DNA of 41,784 bases from Anaerolineae bacterium (GCA_003141675.1 PLND01000022.1:15057-56840); one strand, 5' to 3'; positions 1-9,361 are shown, counted from the first letter of the stretch. Numbers and translations: made by a program. The notes: a model not told the origin generated them from the sequence alone.

Positions 1-1
1 G

Positions 2-868
2 GGGGTTTCCCAACTGACCGGGTTTATCGGTCCGACGGTTGCCGGAATCATCATCGGCGGTTTTTCCGGTTCGTTCTTCGGCATCGGTTTGGCCTTCGCC
101 GTCGACGCGGCAACCTTCGGCGTTTCCGCCACTACCTTGTGGCTGATGCATGGCGGAGGACGTTCGCGCTCCGGAAATGGCCCCGAACCGGAGAGTATAT
201 GGGTGTCTATTCTGGGCGGTGTGAAATACCTATGGGACGACAAGGTTCTCCGGCTGATGTTTCTGGTGATCACGGCGGTGAATTTTCTGATTGTCGGGCC
301 GCTGTTGATTGGAATCCCGGTGCTGGCAAGCCAGCGTTTGCCCGAAGGGGCGGTGGCTTTCGGATTATTGATGTCAGCCTATGCCGGAGGAAATCTAACC
401 GGATATCTCGCCGCCGGTTCGCTTCCCCGTCCAGGCGGAAGCACCATGCGGACGTTTATCGTTCTTCTGCTGGCTGTCTTTGGATTGGTCATCGGATCGT
501 TGGGTTTTCTGCGATCGACCGCGGCGGATTTTATCTTGATGCTTCTGCTCGGAGTGGGTAACGGTTACTTGTCCATCATCCTGTTCACCTGGATGCAAAC
601 GCGTACCCCCCGTGAGATGCTTGGGCGGATGATGAGCATCCTTAGTCTTTCCAATACCGGCTTGGTGCCCATCGCCCAGGCAATTTCCGGTGCCGTCAGC
701 AGATGGAGCCCAACTGCATTGTTTGCAATGGCAGGAGCGCTGGTTCTGGTGGTGACACTCTGGACAGCCTTCCAACCGACTCTGACAGAATTCAGCGAAA
801 GTTTGACGGCGAAACCAAACGGAGAGAAGAAGGGAATTCGAACAGAAGAAAGCCAGGCTATGGGATAA
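2..868 (+). CDS. MFS-type transporter, 5' end truncated by window edge
   Basis: The frame is open from nt 2 (GVSQLTGFIGPTVAGIIIGGFSGSFFGIGLAFAVDAATF...), continuous with ORF 89..868. Multiple hydrophobic helices, MFS-like GR(M)MS loop (REMLGRMMSILSLSN). Confidence 0.8.
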   Translation, partial: GVSQLTGFIGPTVAGIIIGGFSGSFFGIGLAFAVDAATFGVSATTLWLMHGGGRSRSGNGPEPESIWVSILGGVKYLWDDKVLRLMFLVITAVNFLIVGPLLIGIPVLASQRLPEGAVAFGLLMSAYAGGNLTGYLAAGSLPRPGGSTMRTFIVLLLAVFGLVIGSLGFLRSTAADFILMLLLGVGNGYLSIILFTWMQTRTPREMLGRMMSILSLSNTGLVPIAQAISGAVSRWSPTALFAMAGALVLVVTLWTAFQPTLTEFSESLTAKPNGEKKGIRTEESQAMG

Positions 869-945
869 TCGACTAAGAATAATCCCTGTTAATTAATTAG
901 CGATTCGACCCGCACTACACTACTATGTCTTTTGAGAGGAACGAT

Positions 946-1620
946 ATGGAAATTGTTAAAAATATTTATCAAATCCCCGGGGTTTTCGCCAACTGCTATC
1001 TGATCGTCGAGCCGGAAGGATTGACCCTGATCGACGCCGGCATTCCGGGCAATGGAAAAAAAATTCTTCAATATATCGACAGCCTGGGGCGATCGCCGCA
1101 CGATCTAAAGCGCATCCTGATAACCCATGCCGACATGGACCATGTGGGGAGTGTGAGCACCGTGAAGAAGGCGACTGGAGCGCGCGTTTATTCCAGTGCC
1201 GTGGAATCCCAGGCGATGGCGGAAGGGCGCTCTTCCCGACCGGTGAAGGCAGGCGGAAATCCTCTTCGCCGGATTCTATTTTTAATGGTCGGACGCTTCT
1301 TTTCCGCCAAACCCGGACCGGCGGATGAACTTCTCACGGATGGGCAGATGCTGCCGATTATGGGAGGCCTGAAGGTCGTGGAAACCATTGGGCATACCCC
1401 AGGCCACCTTTCGTTTTACCTGTCTGCCGCGGGCGTTTTATTCACGGGCGATTCGATCGTCGCTGATGAAAAGGGTTTGCAGAGATCCCGACCGAACTTT
1501 ACCTGGGATGCCGCGAAAGTCGGCGAGGCCGTCTTGCGCCAAGCGGCGCTCGGAGCGCGGATCGTCTGTCCCGGGCACGGGCCGGTGGTCAAGGATGCTG
1601 CAGGTAAATTTCCAGCATGA
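946..1620 (+). CDS. MBL-fold (metallo-beta-lactamase superfamily) hydrolase
   Basis: HADMDHVG (HxHxDH-like motif), GHTPGHLSFY, FTGDSI, CPGHGPVV motifs. Start at 946 preferred over 925 because GAGAGGA lies 5 nt upstream. Confidence 0.85.
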   Translation: MEIVKNIYQIPGVFANCYLIVEPEGLTLIDAGIPGNGKKILQYIDSLGRSPHDLKRILITHADMDHVGSVSTVKKATGARVYSSAVESQAMAEGRSSRPVKAGGNPLRRILFLMVGRFFSAKPGPADELLTDGQMLPIMGGLKVVETIGHTPGHLSFYLSAAGVLFTGDSIVADEKGLQRSRPNFTWDAAKVGEAVLRQAALGARIVCPGHGPVVKDAAGKFPA

Positions 1621-1755
1621 GAATTAACCCCCGCCGTTATCCATAGATAGGCAATTGCAGGAAAAAAGATAGGCTATTTAGGCGGTCTCTGAAAGAGGGG
1701 AGAATCGGAATTTCTATTGAGGTGGCCAGGCCAATTGACTCTGAGAGATTACTCC

Positions 1756-2514
1756 TCAGCGTTTCTTTGTGGCTGTTATGGATTTTATCTCGGTAGCTGT
1801 CACTGTGGGTGTGAGTGTGGCCGTTGGTGTTGAAGTGGGAACCAGCGTCAAGGTTATTGTGGAAGTCGGTGTGCTTGTCCAAACGGGCGGCAACGTCGGG
1901 ACGATAACCGCTTGCGTCGTGGGGGTGGATGTCATCGACAGATGGGATATCGCCGGTCCAATCACCCCAATATATAGAATCACGCCGATAATACCCAAAA
2001 TAATGATGATCAAAATGACGGAGATGATCCAGAACCTTCTTCCGGACAGGGCGGATTTCCTTCCGAGTGAAGCTGGTGCATCGGATGCTCTGGCTGGAGC
2101 GGGACGGACCCTTACCGGTTGGGGTCGTTCGACTCGTTCTTCGGGGGCCGGCAGTACCGATAAAACGGGAGGAACCGGACTCTTCTCAACGGGGGTTTCA
2201 ACTTTTGCAGGTGGAGGGGAAGGGGGAGTATTTTTTTCCTGAAACAGCTCTTCCGTCCGTTTGCCCAGGAGATGCGCCAGCTTGGATTGCGCCACCGTAT
2301 TATTCGGGTTAATCCGCAATACCCGCTCCAGGCAATCCTTCTGTTGGGCAGCATCGGCTAAAACAAAACTCATAAGGAGCCAGCCCTGTTCGGAAGACGG
2401 ATTTTGCATAAGGTACTTTGTGAGGACTTCCTTCGCCTGATCCAAACGGCCGTTTTTCACCAATTGGGTGGCCGCAGTCAGGGGGTCGGAAGTGGAGGGG
2501 AAGGATTCGGTCAT
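1756..2514 (-). CDS. TPR-containing protein with one TM helix and Thr/Pro-rich C-terminal tail
   Basis: N-terminal TPR-like repeats (AATQLVKNGRLDQAKEVLTKYLMQNPSSEQGWLLMSFVLADAAQQKDCLERVLRINPNNTVAQSKLAHLL), TM (FWIISVILIIIILGIIGVILYIGVIG), STPTST-rich tail. Confidence 0.75.
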   Translation of the reverse strand: MTESFPSTSDPLTAATQLVKNGRLDQAKEVLTKYLMQNPSSEQGWLLMSFVLADAAQQKDCLERVLRINPNNTVAQSKLAHLLGKRTEELFQEKNTPPSPPPAKVETPVEKSPVPPVLSVLPAPEERVERPQPVRVRPAPARASDAPASLGRKSALSGRRFWIISVILIIIILGIIGVILYIGVIGPAISHLSMTSTPTTQAVIVPTLPPVWTSTPTSTITLTLVPTSTPTATLTPTVTATEIKSITATKKR

Positions 2515-2605
2515 GGATTTATCGCCAAGTCGGTTTCTTTCTTAAGTATGGCATAAGGAGGGCAATCTTGTCAAAAGCCCCCCCAGATAAAAAACTCGTA
2601 AGAAA

Positions 2606-2636
2606 TTTACGGTTTTTTGCCGAGGTTTGATATAAT
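2606..2636 (+). promoter_or_regulatory. Putative sigma70-type promoter of kinase A (TTTACG-N19-TATAAT)
   Basis: TTTACGG...TTTGATATAATC. The same block is conserved upstream of the paralogous kinase at 4946..4977, which supports function. Confidence 0.55.
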
Positions 2637-2724
2637 CGCTCCTCGAAAATGAGTCTCAATAGAAAGGCGCTCACGGGACCCTATATACAATGGACCGCGT
2701 TCGCCAGGGGTTCACGAGGATAAG

Positions 2725-4653
2725 ATGGCGTTGGAAATTGGATATTTATTATATGGACGATACCGGATCGAATCGGTCCTTGGGCGCGGCGGAATGGGAT
2801 CGGTGTATCAAGCGCTAGATGAAAATCTTGGCATCCAGGTTGCGGTCAAAGAGAACTTTTTTACCAACGAAGAATCCGCGCGGCAATTCCGCCGCGAGGC
2901 GACAATTTTGGCCACCTTGCGCCACCCCAACCTTCCGCGGGTTACCGACCACTTCGTCATCGCCGGGCAGGGCCAGTATCTCGTCATGGATTTCATTGAC
3001 GGCGAAGATCTTCAATCGAAGATCGAAAATGGAGGCCTTTCCGACGAAAAGCTCGTTGTAGCATGGGCGCGCCAAATTTGCGACGCACTCCAATACCTGC
3101 ACAACCAGCACCCACCGGTGTTGCATCGGGATGTCAAACCGGGCAACATCCGCCTTACCCCGGACGGCCGCGCGGTCCTGGTGGATTTCGGTTTGGCCCG
3201 GTTGATGGGAGGGAAGGCCACGACCACCGGAGCAAAAGCCACGACGGAAGGTTATTCTCCGCCGGAGCAATACGGATCCAGCAGCACCGACACTCGGACC
3301 GATATCTACGGCTTGGCGGCCACACTTTACACAATTTTGACCGGCAGCCAACCGCAAGACGGCTTGAAACGCGCGTTAGGAAAAGAAACGCTGACGCCCG
3401 TTCGCGCCCGGAATCCGAAAATATCGCCCGGCATCGCGGCAGCCATCGAGAAAGCCCTGGAGATTCTTCCCGAGAACCGGCAACAGACCATCGGCGAGTT
3501 CCAGAAAGCCCTCACCCTGGCCGTGCCGCCCGATGGACCATCCCGGGATGATTCCGCGCCGCCCGAGGAACCCGGAAAGATTTCCCGCACCCCTCGACGA
3601 TACGGTGGATTTCCGCTGGGATGGATTCTGACAATCGGAGCCCTGGCGTTGCTTGTTGTAGCCGGAGTTGTGATAGTTGCCCTTATTGGTTCCCAACATT
3701 TTGCGTCCCTGTTGTCATTTTCCTCCCCAACACCAACGCAAGCGAACACTGCCATATCGCTGGTCACGCCCAATACATCCGTTCCAACGGTCCTTCCGAC
3801 CGTTTTATCAACCCCTGTCGGAAATTCCGCCACGCTCGCTTTTGTCTCGGACCGGTCCGGCATTCCACAAATTTATTCCATGGATATCGACGGAAAGAAT
3901 TTACAGCAGATCACCAATCAATCGGAAGGAGCCTGTCAGCCGGATTGGTCGCCGGATGGGAAGCAATTAGTTTTTATCTCGCCTTGTGAGTCCATCGACG
4001 GACCATATTCCAAGGCGTCCATTTTCCGGATCGACGCGGACGGATCCGGACAGACCTTATTAACCAAGATGCCCGGCGGCGATTACTTTCCTGCCTGGTC
4101 GCCGGATGGCAAATTGATTGCCATGACATCGCTTCAAGACAAGCGTCAGCATATTTACGTGATGGATTCGAACGGAGATAACCGGGTCTCCATCAGCCCG
4201 ACGGGAGCGGTCGACTATCAGCCGCGATGGTCTCCGGATGGAAAACGGATTGTGTTTATTTCCGAACCCGGCGACCGGTCGGTTGTGTTTATCGAAAATA
4301 TCGATCCGGTGAATTTACATCGGATCGAGTTTTCCACCGTATCCGATCCCACCGCGAGCCCCGACTGGTCGGTCGATAATTACATTCTGTATGTCCTGAG
4401 ATCGCGCGGCCAGCTCGTCTTTTATAATGTCGACCAGCGGTTCACCCAAAACGAACTCACTCCTGCGGGTCAAGGAACCACGACCGCCAGATTCTCCCCG
4501 GATGGGAAATGGATTCTGTTTGATAAGGTAGTTAAAAATAACCGTGATATTTATCTTCTCCCAATCGTTGGAGAAAAAATACCCCGCCGGATAACTTCCG
4601 ATCTTTCGATCGAAACCGACCCTGCCTGGCGGCCGATTCCCGCCGGATCCTGA
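2725..4653 (+). CDS. Ser/Thr protein kinase (PknB-like) with TM segment and C-terminal TolB/PD40 beta-propeller-like repeats (paralog A)
   Basis: GRGGMGSVYQ glycine loop, VAVKEN Lys, HRDVKPGNIRL, DFGLAR, GYSPPEQYG. TM at LGWILTIGALALLVVAGVVIVALIG, then repeated WSPDGK blades (DWSPDGKQLVF, AWSPDGKLIAM, RWSPDGKRIVF, RFSPDGKWILF). Confidence 0.92.
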   Translation: MALEIGYLLYGRYRIESVLGRGGMGSVYQALDENLGIQVAVKENFFTNEESARQFRREATILATLRHPNLPRVTDHFVIAGQGQYLVMDFIDGEDLQSKIENGGLSDEKLVVAWARQICDALQYLHNQHPPVLHRDVKPGNIRLTPDGRAVLVDFGLARLMGGKATTTGAKATTEGYSPPEQYGSSSTDTRTDIYGLAATLYTILTGSQPQDGLKRALGKETLTPVRARNPKISPGIAAAIEKALEILPENRQQTIGEFQKALTLAVPPDGPSRDDSAPPEEPGKISRTPRRYGGFPLGWILTIGALALLVVAGVVIVALIGSQHFASLLSFSSPTPTQANTAISLVTPNTSVPTVLPTVLSTPVGNSATLAFVSDRSGIPQIYSMDIDGKNLQQITNQSEGACQPDWSPDGKQLVFISPCESIDGPYSKASIFRIDADGSGQTLLTKMPGGDYFPAWSPDGKLIAMTSLQDKRQHIYVMDSNGDNRVSISPTGAVDYQPRWSPDGKRIVFISEPGDRSVVFIENIDPVNLHRIEFSTVSDPTASPDWSVDNYILYVLRSRGQLVFYNVDQRFTQNELTPAGQGTTTARFSPDGKWILFDKVVKNNRDIYLLPIVGEKIPRRITSDLSIETDPAWRPIPAGS

Positions 4654-4704
4654 CCCTCTCCGCTTCCATTCTTCGAGGCCATCCTTCCAGTCGGAGACGG
4701 AATT

Positions 4705-4858
4705 CTAAAACCTCAATATAAATCAACCCTGATCCAAGCCTGGCTTCTGAAGAAGAAATCGCGTGAAGACATCCTTGGCTTGTTTCAAACGGCCGATATT
4801 GACCAATTGGAAACCCGCAGTCAGGGGATCGGAAATGGAAGGCAAGGAATAAATCCAT
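4705..4858 (-). pseudogene. Relic of the 5' end of the TPR gene (duplicate of the start of 1756..2514)
   Basis: Reverse-complement frame reads SLPSISDPLTAGFQLVNIGRLKQAKDVFTRFLLQKPGLDQG*, versus SFPSTSDPLTAATQLVKNGRLDQAKEVLTKYLMQNPSSEQGW in the intact gene. There is a 1-nt frame offset after the ATG, and a TGA where the intact gene has a Trp TGG codon. Confidence 0.85.
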
Positions 4859-4945
4859 GAGTTTACCGGGGGTGATTTTCCTTCTCAATATGTCAAATGG
4901 GGGGAAGATTGTAAAAAAATCCCTGGCTAAAAGATTCCTTTGCGG

Positions 4946-4977
4946 TTTACGGTTTTTCGGCCGGGATTTGATATAAT
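4946..4977 (+). promoter_or_regulatory. Putative promoter of kinase B, duplicate of the kinase A promoter
   Basis: GCGGTTTACGGTTTTTCGGCCGGGATTTGATATAATC, versus AAATTTACGGTTTTTTGCCGAGGTTTGATATAATC upstream of kinase A. Confidence 0.55.
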
Positions 4978-5070
4978 CATCGCTCCAAAACGAGGTTCCA
5001 ACTTCAAAAGCGCATCCGGGAAAGCCTGCATTCAACGCACCGGTTTCGTCGCGGGTTGGTCGAGGATAAG

Positions 5071-7116
5071 ATGGCGCTGGAAAAGGGATATTTATTATAC
5101 GGACGTTATCGGATCGAATCCGTTCTGGGACGCGGCGGAATGGGATCGGTCTATCAGGCTTTGGATGAAAACCTCGGCATCCAGGTCGCCGTCAAAGAGA
5201 ATTTATTTACCACCGAAGAATACGCGCGCCAATTCCGCCGTGAAGCGACGATTTTAGCGAGCCTGCGCCACTCAAATCTCCCTCGGGTTACGGACCATTT
5301 CGTCATTGCCGGGCAAGGTCAGTACCTAGTAATGGATTTCATCGAAGGCGAAGACCTCCGGTCGAGGATCGATAAAGGTAATCTTCCCAACGAGAGGCAA
5401 ACAGTTGACTGGGCGCGCCAAATTTGCGATGCGTTGCATTATCTGCACAACCGGCAACCCCCCGTCGTGCATCGGGATATTAAGCCGGGGAACATCCGCA
5501 TCACCCCCGATGGACGCGCGGTCCTGGTGGATTTCGGCCTGGCCCGGTTGATGGAAGGACCAACCACGACCACCGGAGCAAAAGCCATGACGCCGGGCTA
5601 TTCTCCGCCGGAACAATATGGCGCCAGCCGTACCGACGCGCGAACCGACATCTACGCTTTGGCAGCCACCATGTATACCCTGCTGACCGGAAGCATGCCG
5701 GAGGATGGTCTGGAAAGAGCGTTGGGGCAGAAATCGCTGACACCGATCCGCACCCGGAATCCGAAAGTTTCGGGTGCCGTTGCTGCAGCCATCGAGAAAG
5801 CATTGGAGGTTCTCCCGGAGAACCGCTATCAGGTTATCGGTGATTTCCAGAAGGCTCTCACACTCGCGTTGCCTCCCGCCGTGTCAACACCGGCCGTATC
5901 CGCGTTACCCAAGAAACCAGAAGTTGTTACAGCCGCCGTGCCTTCGAAACAACCGGCTCTTCCACCGAAAAAACCGGCCGCACGCGCGCCCCAACCATCC
6001 CGTAGATTTCCGCTGGGTTGTGCGCTGGTGATCGGATTCCTGGCGCTTTTGGCCGTCGCGGGAGGGTTGGCGTTTGCATTCATCGGACCGGAGAATATCC
6101 TGGCTTCCCTACGATCAATTTCCAACCCGACCCCGACCTTTTCCATCAGCGGGCGAACGGAAACGGCACTGCTTCCCACGATAACTATCGCCCCGACGCA
6201 AGCTTTGACTAGCCTACCGATTGGTAGAACGGATACTCCCATCCCGACCGTCACTCCAACCGCCGTCAACACTCCCCTCGGAAAATCCAGGATGATCGCG
6301 TTTGTCTCCGATCGAATGGGGATACCGCAAATATTTTCAATGGATCTGGAAGGAGGGGACGTCCAGCAAATCACAAACGAGGCGGAAGGAGCATGCCAGC
6401 CGGATTGGTCGCCCGACGGGGTGCAACTGGTGTTCACTTCCCCCTGCAAGTCCCTCGACGGTCCCTATATCAAAACTTCAATCTTCCGGATAAACGCCGA
6501 CGGATCCGGACGGACGTCACTCACCAAGGTCCCCGGCGGTGATTTCGATCCTGCCTGGTCGCCGGACGGCAAGTCCCTCGTTGTGACATCGTTGCAGGAC
6601 GGCCGTCAGCACATTTATTTGATGGATTCGAATGGAGATAACCGCCGCTCCCTCAGCATCTCCGGCGGAGTCGACTCTCAACCTAGATGGTCGCCGGATG
6701 GAACGCATATCGTGTTTATTTCCTCCGTCGGCGACCGCTCGATCGTCTTTCTCGAATACGCCGATCCGTCGAATTTTCTCCAGACTCGGACCGAATTCTC
6801 CACGGTGACATATACCACCGCGAGCCCCGACTGGTCGGTCGACAATTACATCCTTTACGTCCTGGCGTCCCACGGGCAGGTCGTCATTTACAAGGAAGAC
6901 TCACGGTTCAATCAAATTCCTCTCAGTTCGGCGTATCAGGGCACTACCGTCGCCAGATTCTCCCCAGATGGGCAATGGGTCATATTCGACATGACCATCA
7001 AGCAGAATCGCGACATTTACCTTCTCCCCATCGTCGGGGCGGCGGAACCCCGCCGGATCACGACCGACCGTTCGATCGAAACCGACCCCGCATGGCGGCC
7101 GATCCCCGCCGCGTGA
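5071..7116 (+). CDS. Ser/Thr protein kinase with TolB/PD40 repeats (paralog B of tandem duplication)
   Basis: Near-identical kinase domain to 2725..4653 (LEKGYLLYGRYRIESVLGRGGMGSVYQALDENLGIQVAVKEN...). ATG at 5071 preferred, being homologous to the kinase A start with the same GAGGATAAG context; the listed 5056 GTG is 5 codons upstream. Confidence 0.92.
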   Translation: MALEKGYLLYGRYRIESVLGRGGMGSVYQALDENLGIQVAVKENLFTTEEYARQFRREATILASLRHSNLPRVTDHFVIAGQGQYLVMDFIEGEDLRSRIDKGNLPNERQTVDWARQICDALHYLHNRQPPVVHRDIKPGNIRITPDGRAVLVDFGLARLMEGPTTTTGAKAMTPGYSPPEQYGASRTDARTDIYALAATMYTLLTGSMPEDGLERALGQKSLTPIRTRNPKVSGAVAAAIEKALEVLPENRYQVIGDFQKALTLALPPAVSTPAVSALPKKPEVVTAAVPSKQPALPPKKPAARAPQPSRRFPLGCALVIGFLALLAVAGGLAFAFIGPENILASLRSISNPTPTFSISGRTETALLPTITIAPTQALTSLPIGRTDTPIPTVTPTAVNTPLGKSRMIAFVSDRMGIPQIFSMDLEGGDVQQITNEAEGACQPDWSPDGVQLVFTSPCKSLDGPYIKTSIFRINADGSGRTSLTKVPGGDFDPAWSPDGKSLVVTSLQDGRQHIYLMDSNGDNRRSLSISGGVDSQPRWSPDGTHIVFISSVGDRSIVFLEYADPSNFLQTRTEFSTVTYTTASPDWSVDNYILYVLASHGQVVIYKEDSRFNQIPLSSAYQGTTVARFSPDGQWVIFDMTIKQNRDIYLLPIVGAAEPRRITTDRSIETDPAWRPIPAA

Positions 7117-7147
7117 TAATCCTCGCGCTGCTTCTTTCCAAGACCCA

Positions 7148-7702
7148 ATGCGCGTAATCGCTGGAACCGCCAAGGGAAGACGATTAAAACCGGTGCCGGG
7201 AGAAACCACCAGACCGATCACCGACCGGGTGAAGGTCGCCTTATTCGATGTCATTTCGGGGGATATGCAAGGTTCCGTCTTTCTCGATTTGTTCGCCGGA
7301 ACCGGCGGAGTGGGAATCGAGGCGCTATCCCGCGGAGCGCGGGAGGCGGTTTTTGTGGACATCGATCCCAACGCGATCCGCATCCTTCGCGAGAATCTCA
7401 AGTCGACCCAGCTGGAAGAGAAAGCCGTCGTCGTTCGATCCGATTCCTTTTCCTATCTGGAACGCAGGGAACGTCGGCCGTTTGACGCCATCTATGTCGC
7501 CCCGCCGCAATATCGGAGTTTGTGGATCCGCGCGTTGCAATCGATCGACAGCCGTCCGGACTGGCTGGCGCCTGACGGGATGGTTGTGGTCCAGATCGAT
7601 CCAAAGGAAGCGCAAGCCGTCGCGGTGGGAAATCTCTCGGAATTCGACCGGCGCCGGTACGGCAGTACGCTGCTAATTTTTTTTGAGAAACCTGGTGAAT
7701 AA
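7148..7702 (+). CDS. rsmD: 16S rRNA (guanine(966)-N(2))-methyltransferase RsmD
   Basis: MRVIAGTAKGRRLKPVPG, RPITDRVKVALFDVI, FLDLFAGTGGVGIEALSRGA; YVAPPQY in place of the usual DPPY motif. Confidence 0.9.
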   Translation: MRVIAGTAKGRRLKPVPGETTRPITDRVKVALFDVISGDMQGSVFLDLFAGTGGVGIEALSRGAREAVFVDIDPNAIRILRENLKSTQLEEKAVVVRSDSFSYLERRERRPFDAIYVAPPQYRSLWIRALQSIDSRPDWLAPDGMVVVQIDPKEAQAVAVGNLSEFDRRRYGSTLLIFFEKPGE

Positions 7703-7737
7703 AACAAAACGCCCGGCTGCCGGGCGTTTTGTTTTAT
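7699..7737. terminator. Bidirectional intrinsic terminator between convergent rsmD and aldolase-like gene
   Basis: ATAAAACAAAACGCCCGG-CTG-CCGGGCGTTTTGTTTTAT: perfect 18-bp arms with a 3-nt loop, A-rich on one side and T-rich on the other. Confidence 0.9.
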
Positions 7738-7759
7738 AGACGAAAGCCGGTTGCGCGGA

Positions 7760-9187
7760 TCAGTCCGCCAGATCTTTGGCTGCGTGGGAATCATCCACCT
7801 CCACCGAGCTGAAACTGGAAAGCGGTTTGTGGATCGCCACAGGGCGGACGAATTTTTCCAAAATATCCTTCGTATTGTCCACTCGCAGTTGGTCGAATAG
7901 GAAACCGAATTGCTTTTCCCAAGCCGCGTCCAGGGCTTGGCGGTTCTCCGCGGACATATCCCAGCATTGTTTCTTGAAGGGACCGACGGCCTTTTTCCTG
8001 GCCTTGTACAGGAACTGCTCCTCGGTGTCTTTTTCCTTGCGTTCATCCGCGCAATGAGCGCGGACCCAGACGTAAATCTCGTCGCGCAGGGCGGGGGGAA
8101 GATGATCGAACGCCATACTTTGGAAATTTGTCGCCAGATGTACTTCGCAGGTTTCATATTCCGGAAACTTGCGGAAAGCGTCTTCCGGTAAAGTCGAGGC
8201 CCCGTGCTGCACGGCCCCGCCGAGCCCGTAGGCTGTACGAGAGATGATGGAAAGTTTCTTCAGAGTGTCGAAATCCACCGCCACCTGCGCCATCTTTCCG
8301 TTGGGCAGAACCACTCCGCCGTGCGATGTTCCGGTTTGAATGCTGATTTTGCTGAGTCCGACGGCTTTCGGATCCATCTTCTTCAGTTCATCGGCATATA
8401 ATCCGAGGAACGCGCGCAGTTCCTCCTCGTTGCTGTTGTGTCCGCCCACTTCGCCGATCTCTCCGCCGACGGAAACCTGAATCCCGGCGGGTTGCTTCTG
8501 GCGGATGAACGCCGTGAAATCGGCGCAGAGTCTGCTGTTGACGGCCTGTTGTTCCGGAACCGTTTGCTTGGTGAGATCGACCATGGTGGATGTGTCGATG
8601 TCGATGTTATAGAAACCGGCCTGGATGGCTTCGCCGATAAGGTCCTGGATGGCTTTGATTTCGGACTCGGGAGAGGAGGCGTATTTCTTCGATGAAACCT
8701 GGAAATGGTCGCCTTGGACGAACACCGGCCCCTTCCAACCTTCGGCGATCGCGGCCGCGAGGATCGATGCAGTATATTCGGACGGCCGTTGGTCGGTATA
8801 GGTCATCTCCGAACGAGCGATTTCAAAAATCAACGGCCCAACCGCGCGTTTCTTGGCCGCGCGGAAAGCCGCCCGGGCGGAATCGAACGCCATGACACGC
8901 AGGTTCATGGCGGGAACGGTGAATTGCTTTGCAATGGAACCTTTCCCCCGGGCGAGGTAAAGGTCGTTGATCGACGCCGGCACAATTCCAAGCGCCAGTG
9001 CGGTTTCCCAGATTAGCCAACGGGCCTGACTGCGTTCGCTGGGCGATCCAAAGGCGGATGCGCGGGCTAGGGTTTCCGCTTGGGCCGCAATCTTCGCGGG
9101 ATCCTTTGCCGTCAGTACGCCGTCATTGCCGACTGTCGCGGCGCCTCCGTAATATTTCTCCACGATCTGTTGCTGGGTTACGGACAT
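7760..9187 (-). CDS. Class II fructose-bisphosphate/tagatose-type aldolase-like protein
   Basis: 475 aa. VFVQGDHFQ, FYNIDIDTSTMVDL, SVGGEIGEVGG, ISIQTGTSHGG, AVQHGAST resemble metal-dependent class II aldolase motifs. SD GGAGGAAGCA before ATG. Confidence 0.7.
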   Translation of the reverse strand: MSVTQQQIVEKYYGGAATVGNDGVLTAKDPAKIAAQAETLARASAFGSPSERSQARWLIWETALALGIVPASINDLYLARGKGSIAKQFTVPAMNLRVMAFDSARAAFRAAKKRAVGPLIFEIARSEMTYTDQRPSEYTASILAAAIAEGWKGPVFVQGDHFQVSSKKYASSPESEIKAIQDLIGEAIQAGFYNIDIDTSTMVDLTKQTVPEQQAVNSRLCADFTAFIRQKQPAGIQVSVGGEIGEVGGHNSNEEELRAFLGLYADELKKMDPKAVGLSKISIQTGTSHGGVVLPNGKMAQVAVDFDTLKKLSIISRTAYGLGGAVQHGASTLPEDAFRKFPEYETCEVHLATNFQSMAFDHLPPALRDEIYVWVRAHCADERKEKDTEEQFLYKARKKAVGPFKKQCWDMSAENRQALDAAWEKQFGFLFDQLRVDNTKDILEKFVRPVAIHKPLSSFSSVEVDDSHAAKDLAD

Positions 9188-9361
9188 TGCTTCCTCCGAA
9201 AAAGGGAATAAAAATCCGCGGGTTTGAACCCGCCGGAATCGGATTATACCGCGTGCCGCGCCTTGCGGACGGGACGATTTATATCATCCTGGAATTAGGA
9301 TTCCCGGATGAATACAACGGGAGAATGGTCATCGGAACGCGCGGGGCCGACCGACACGATG

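Noticed and set aside
1756-1880. GTGTGAGTGTGG-type repetitive DNA as a satellite or CRISPR
   Set aside because: It is the Thr/Pro-rich low-complexity tail of the TPR protein, not spaced direct repeats. No CRISPR array was seen anywhere in the window.
4532-5035. ORF of 167 aa on the minus strand between the kinases
   Set aside because: It is out of frame with the TPR relic and runs through kinase coding sequence and the duplicated promoter; the homologous frame is the pseudogene fragment.
9218-9240. Minus-strand GGCGGGTTCAAACCCGC as a tRNA T-arm
   Set aside because: The T-stem does not pair properly with a 7-nt loop, and no acceptor, D or anticodon arms can be built from the flanks. Treated as a simple hairpin.
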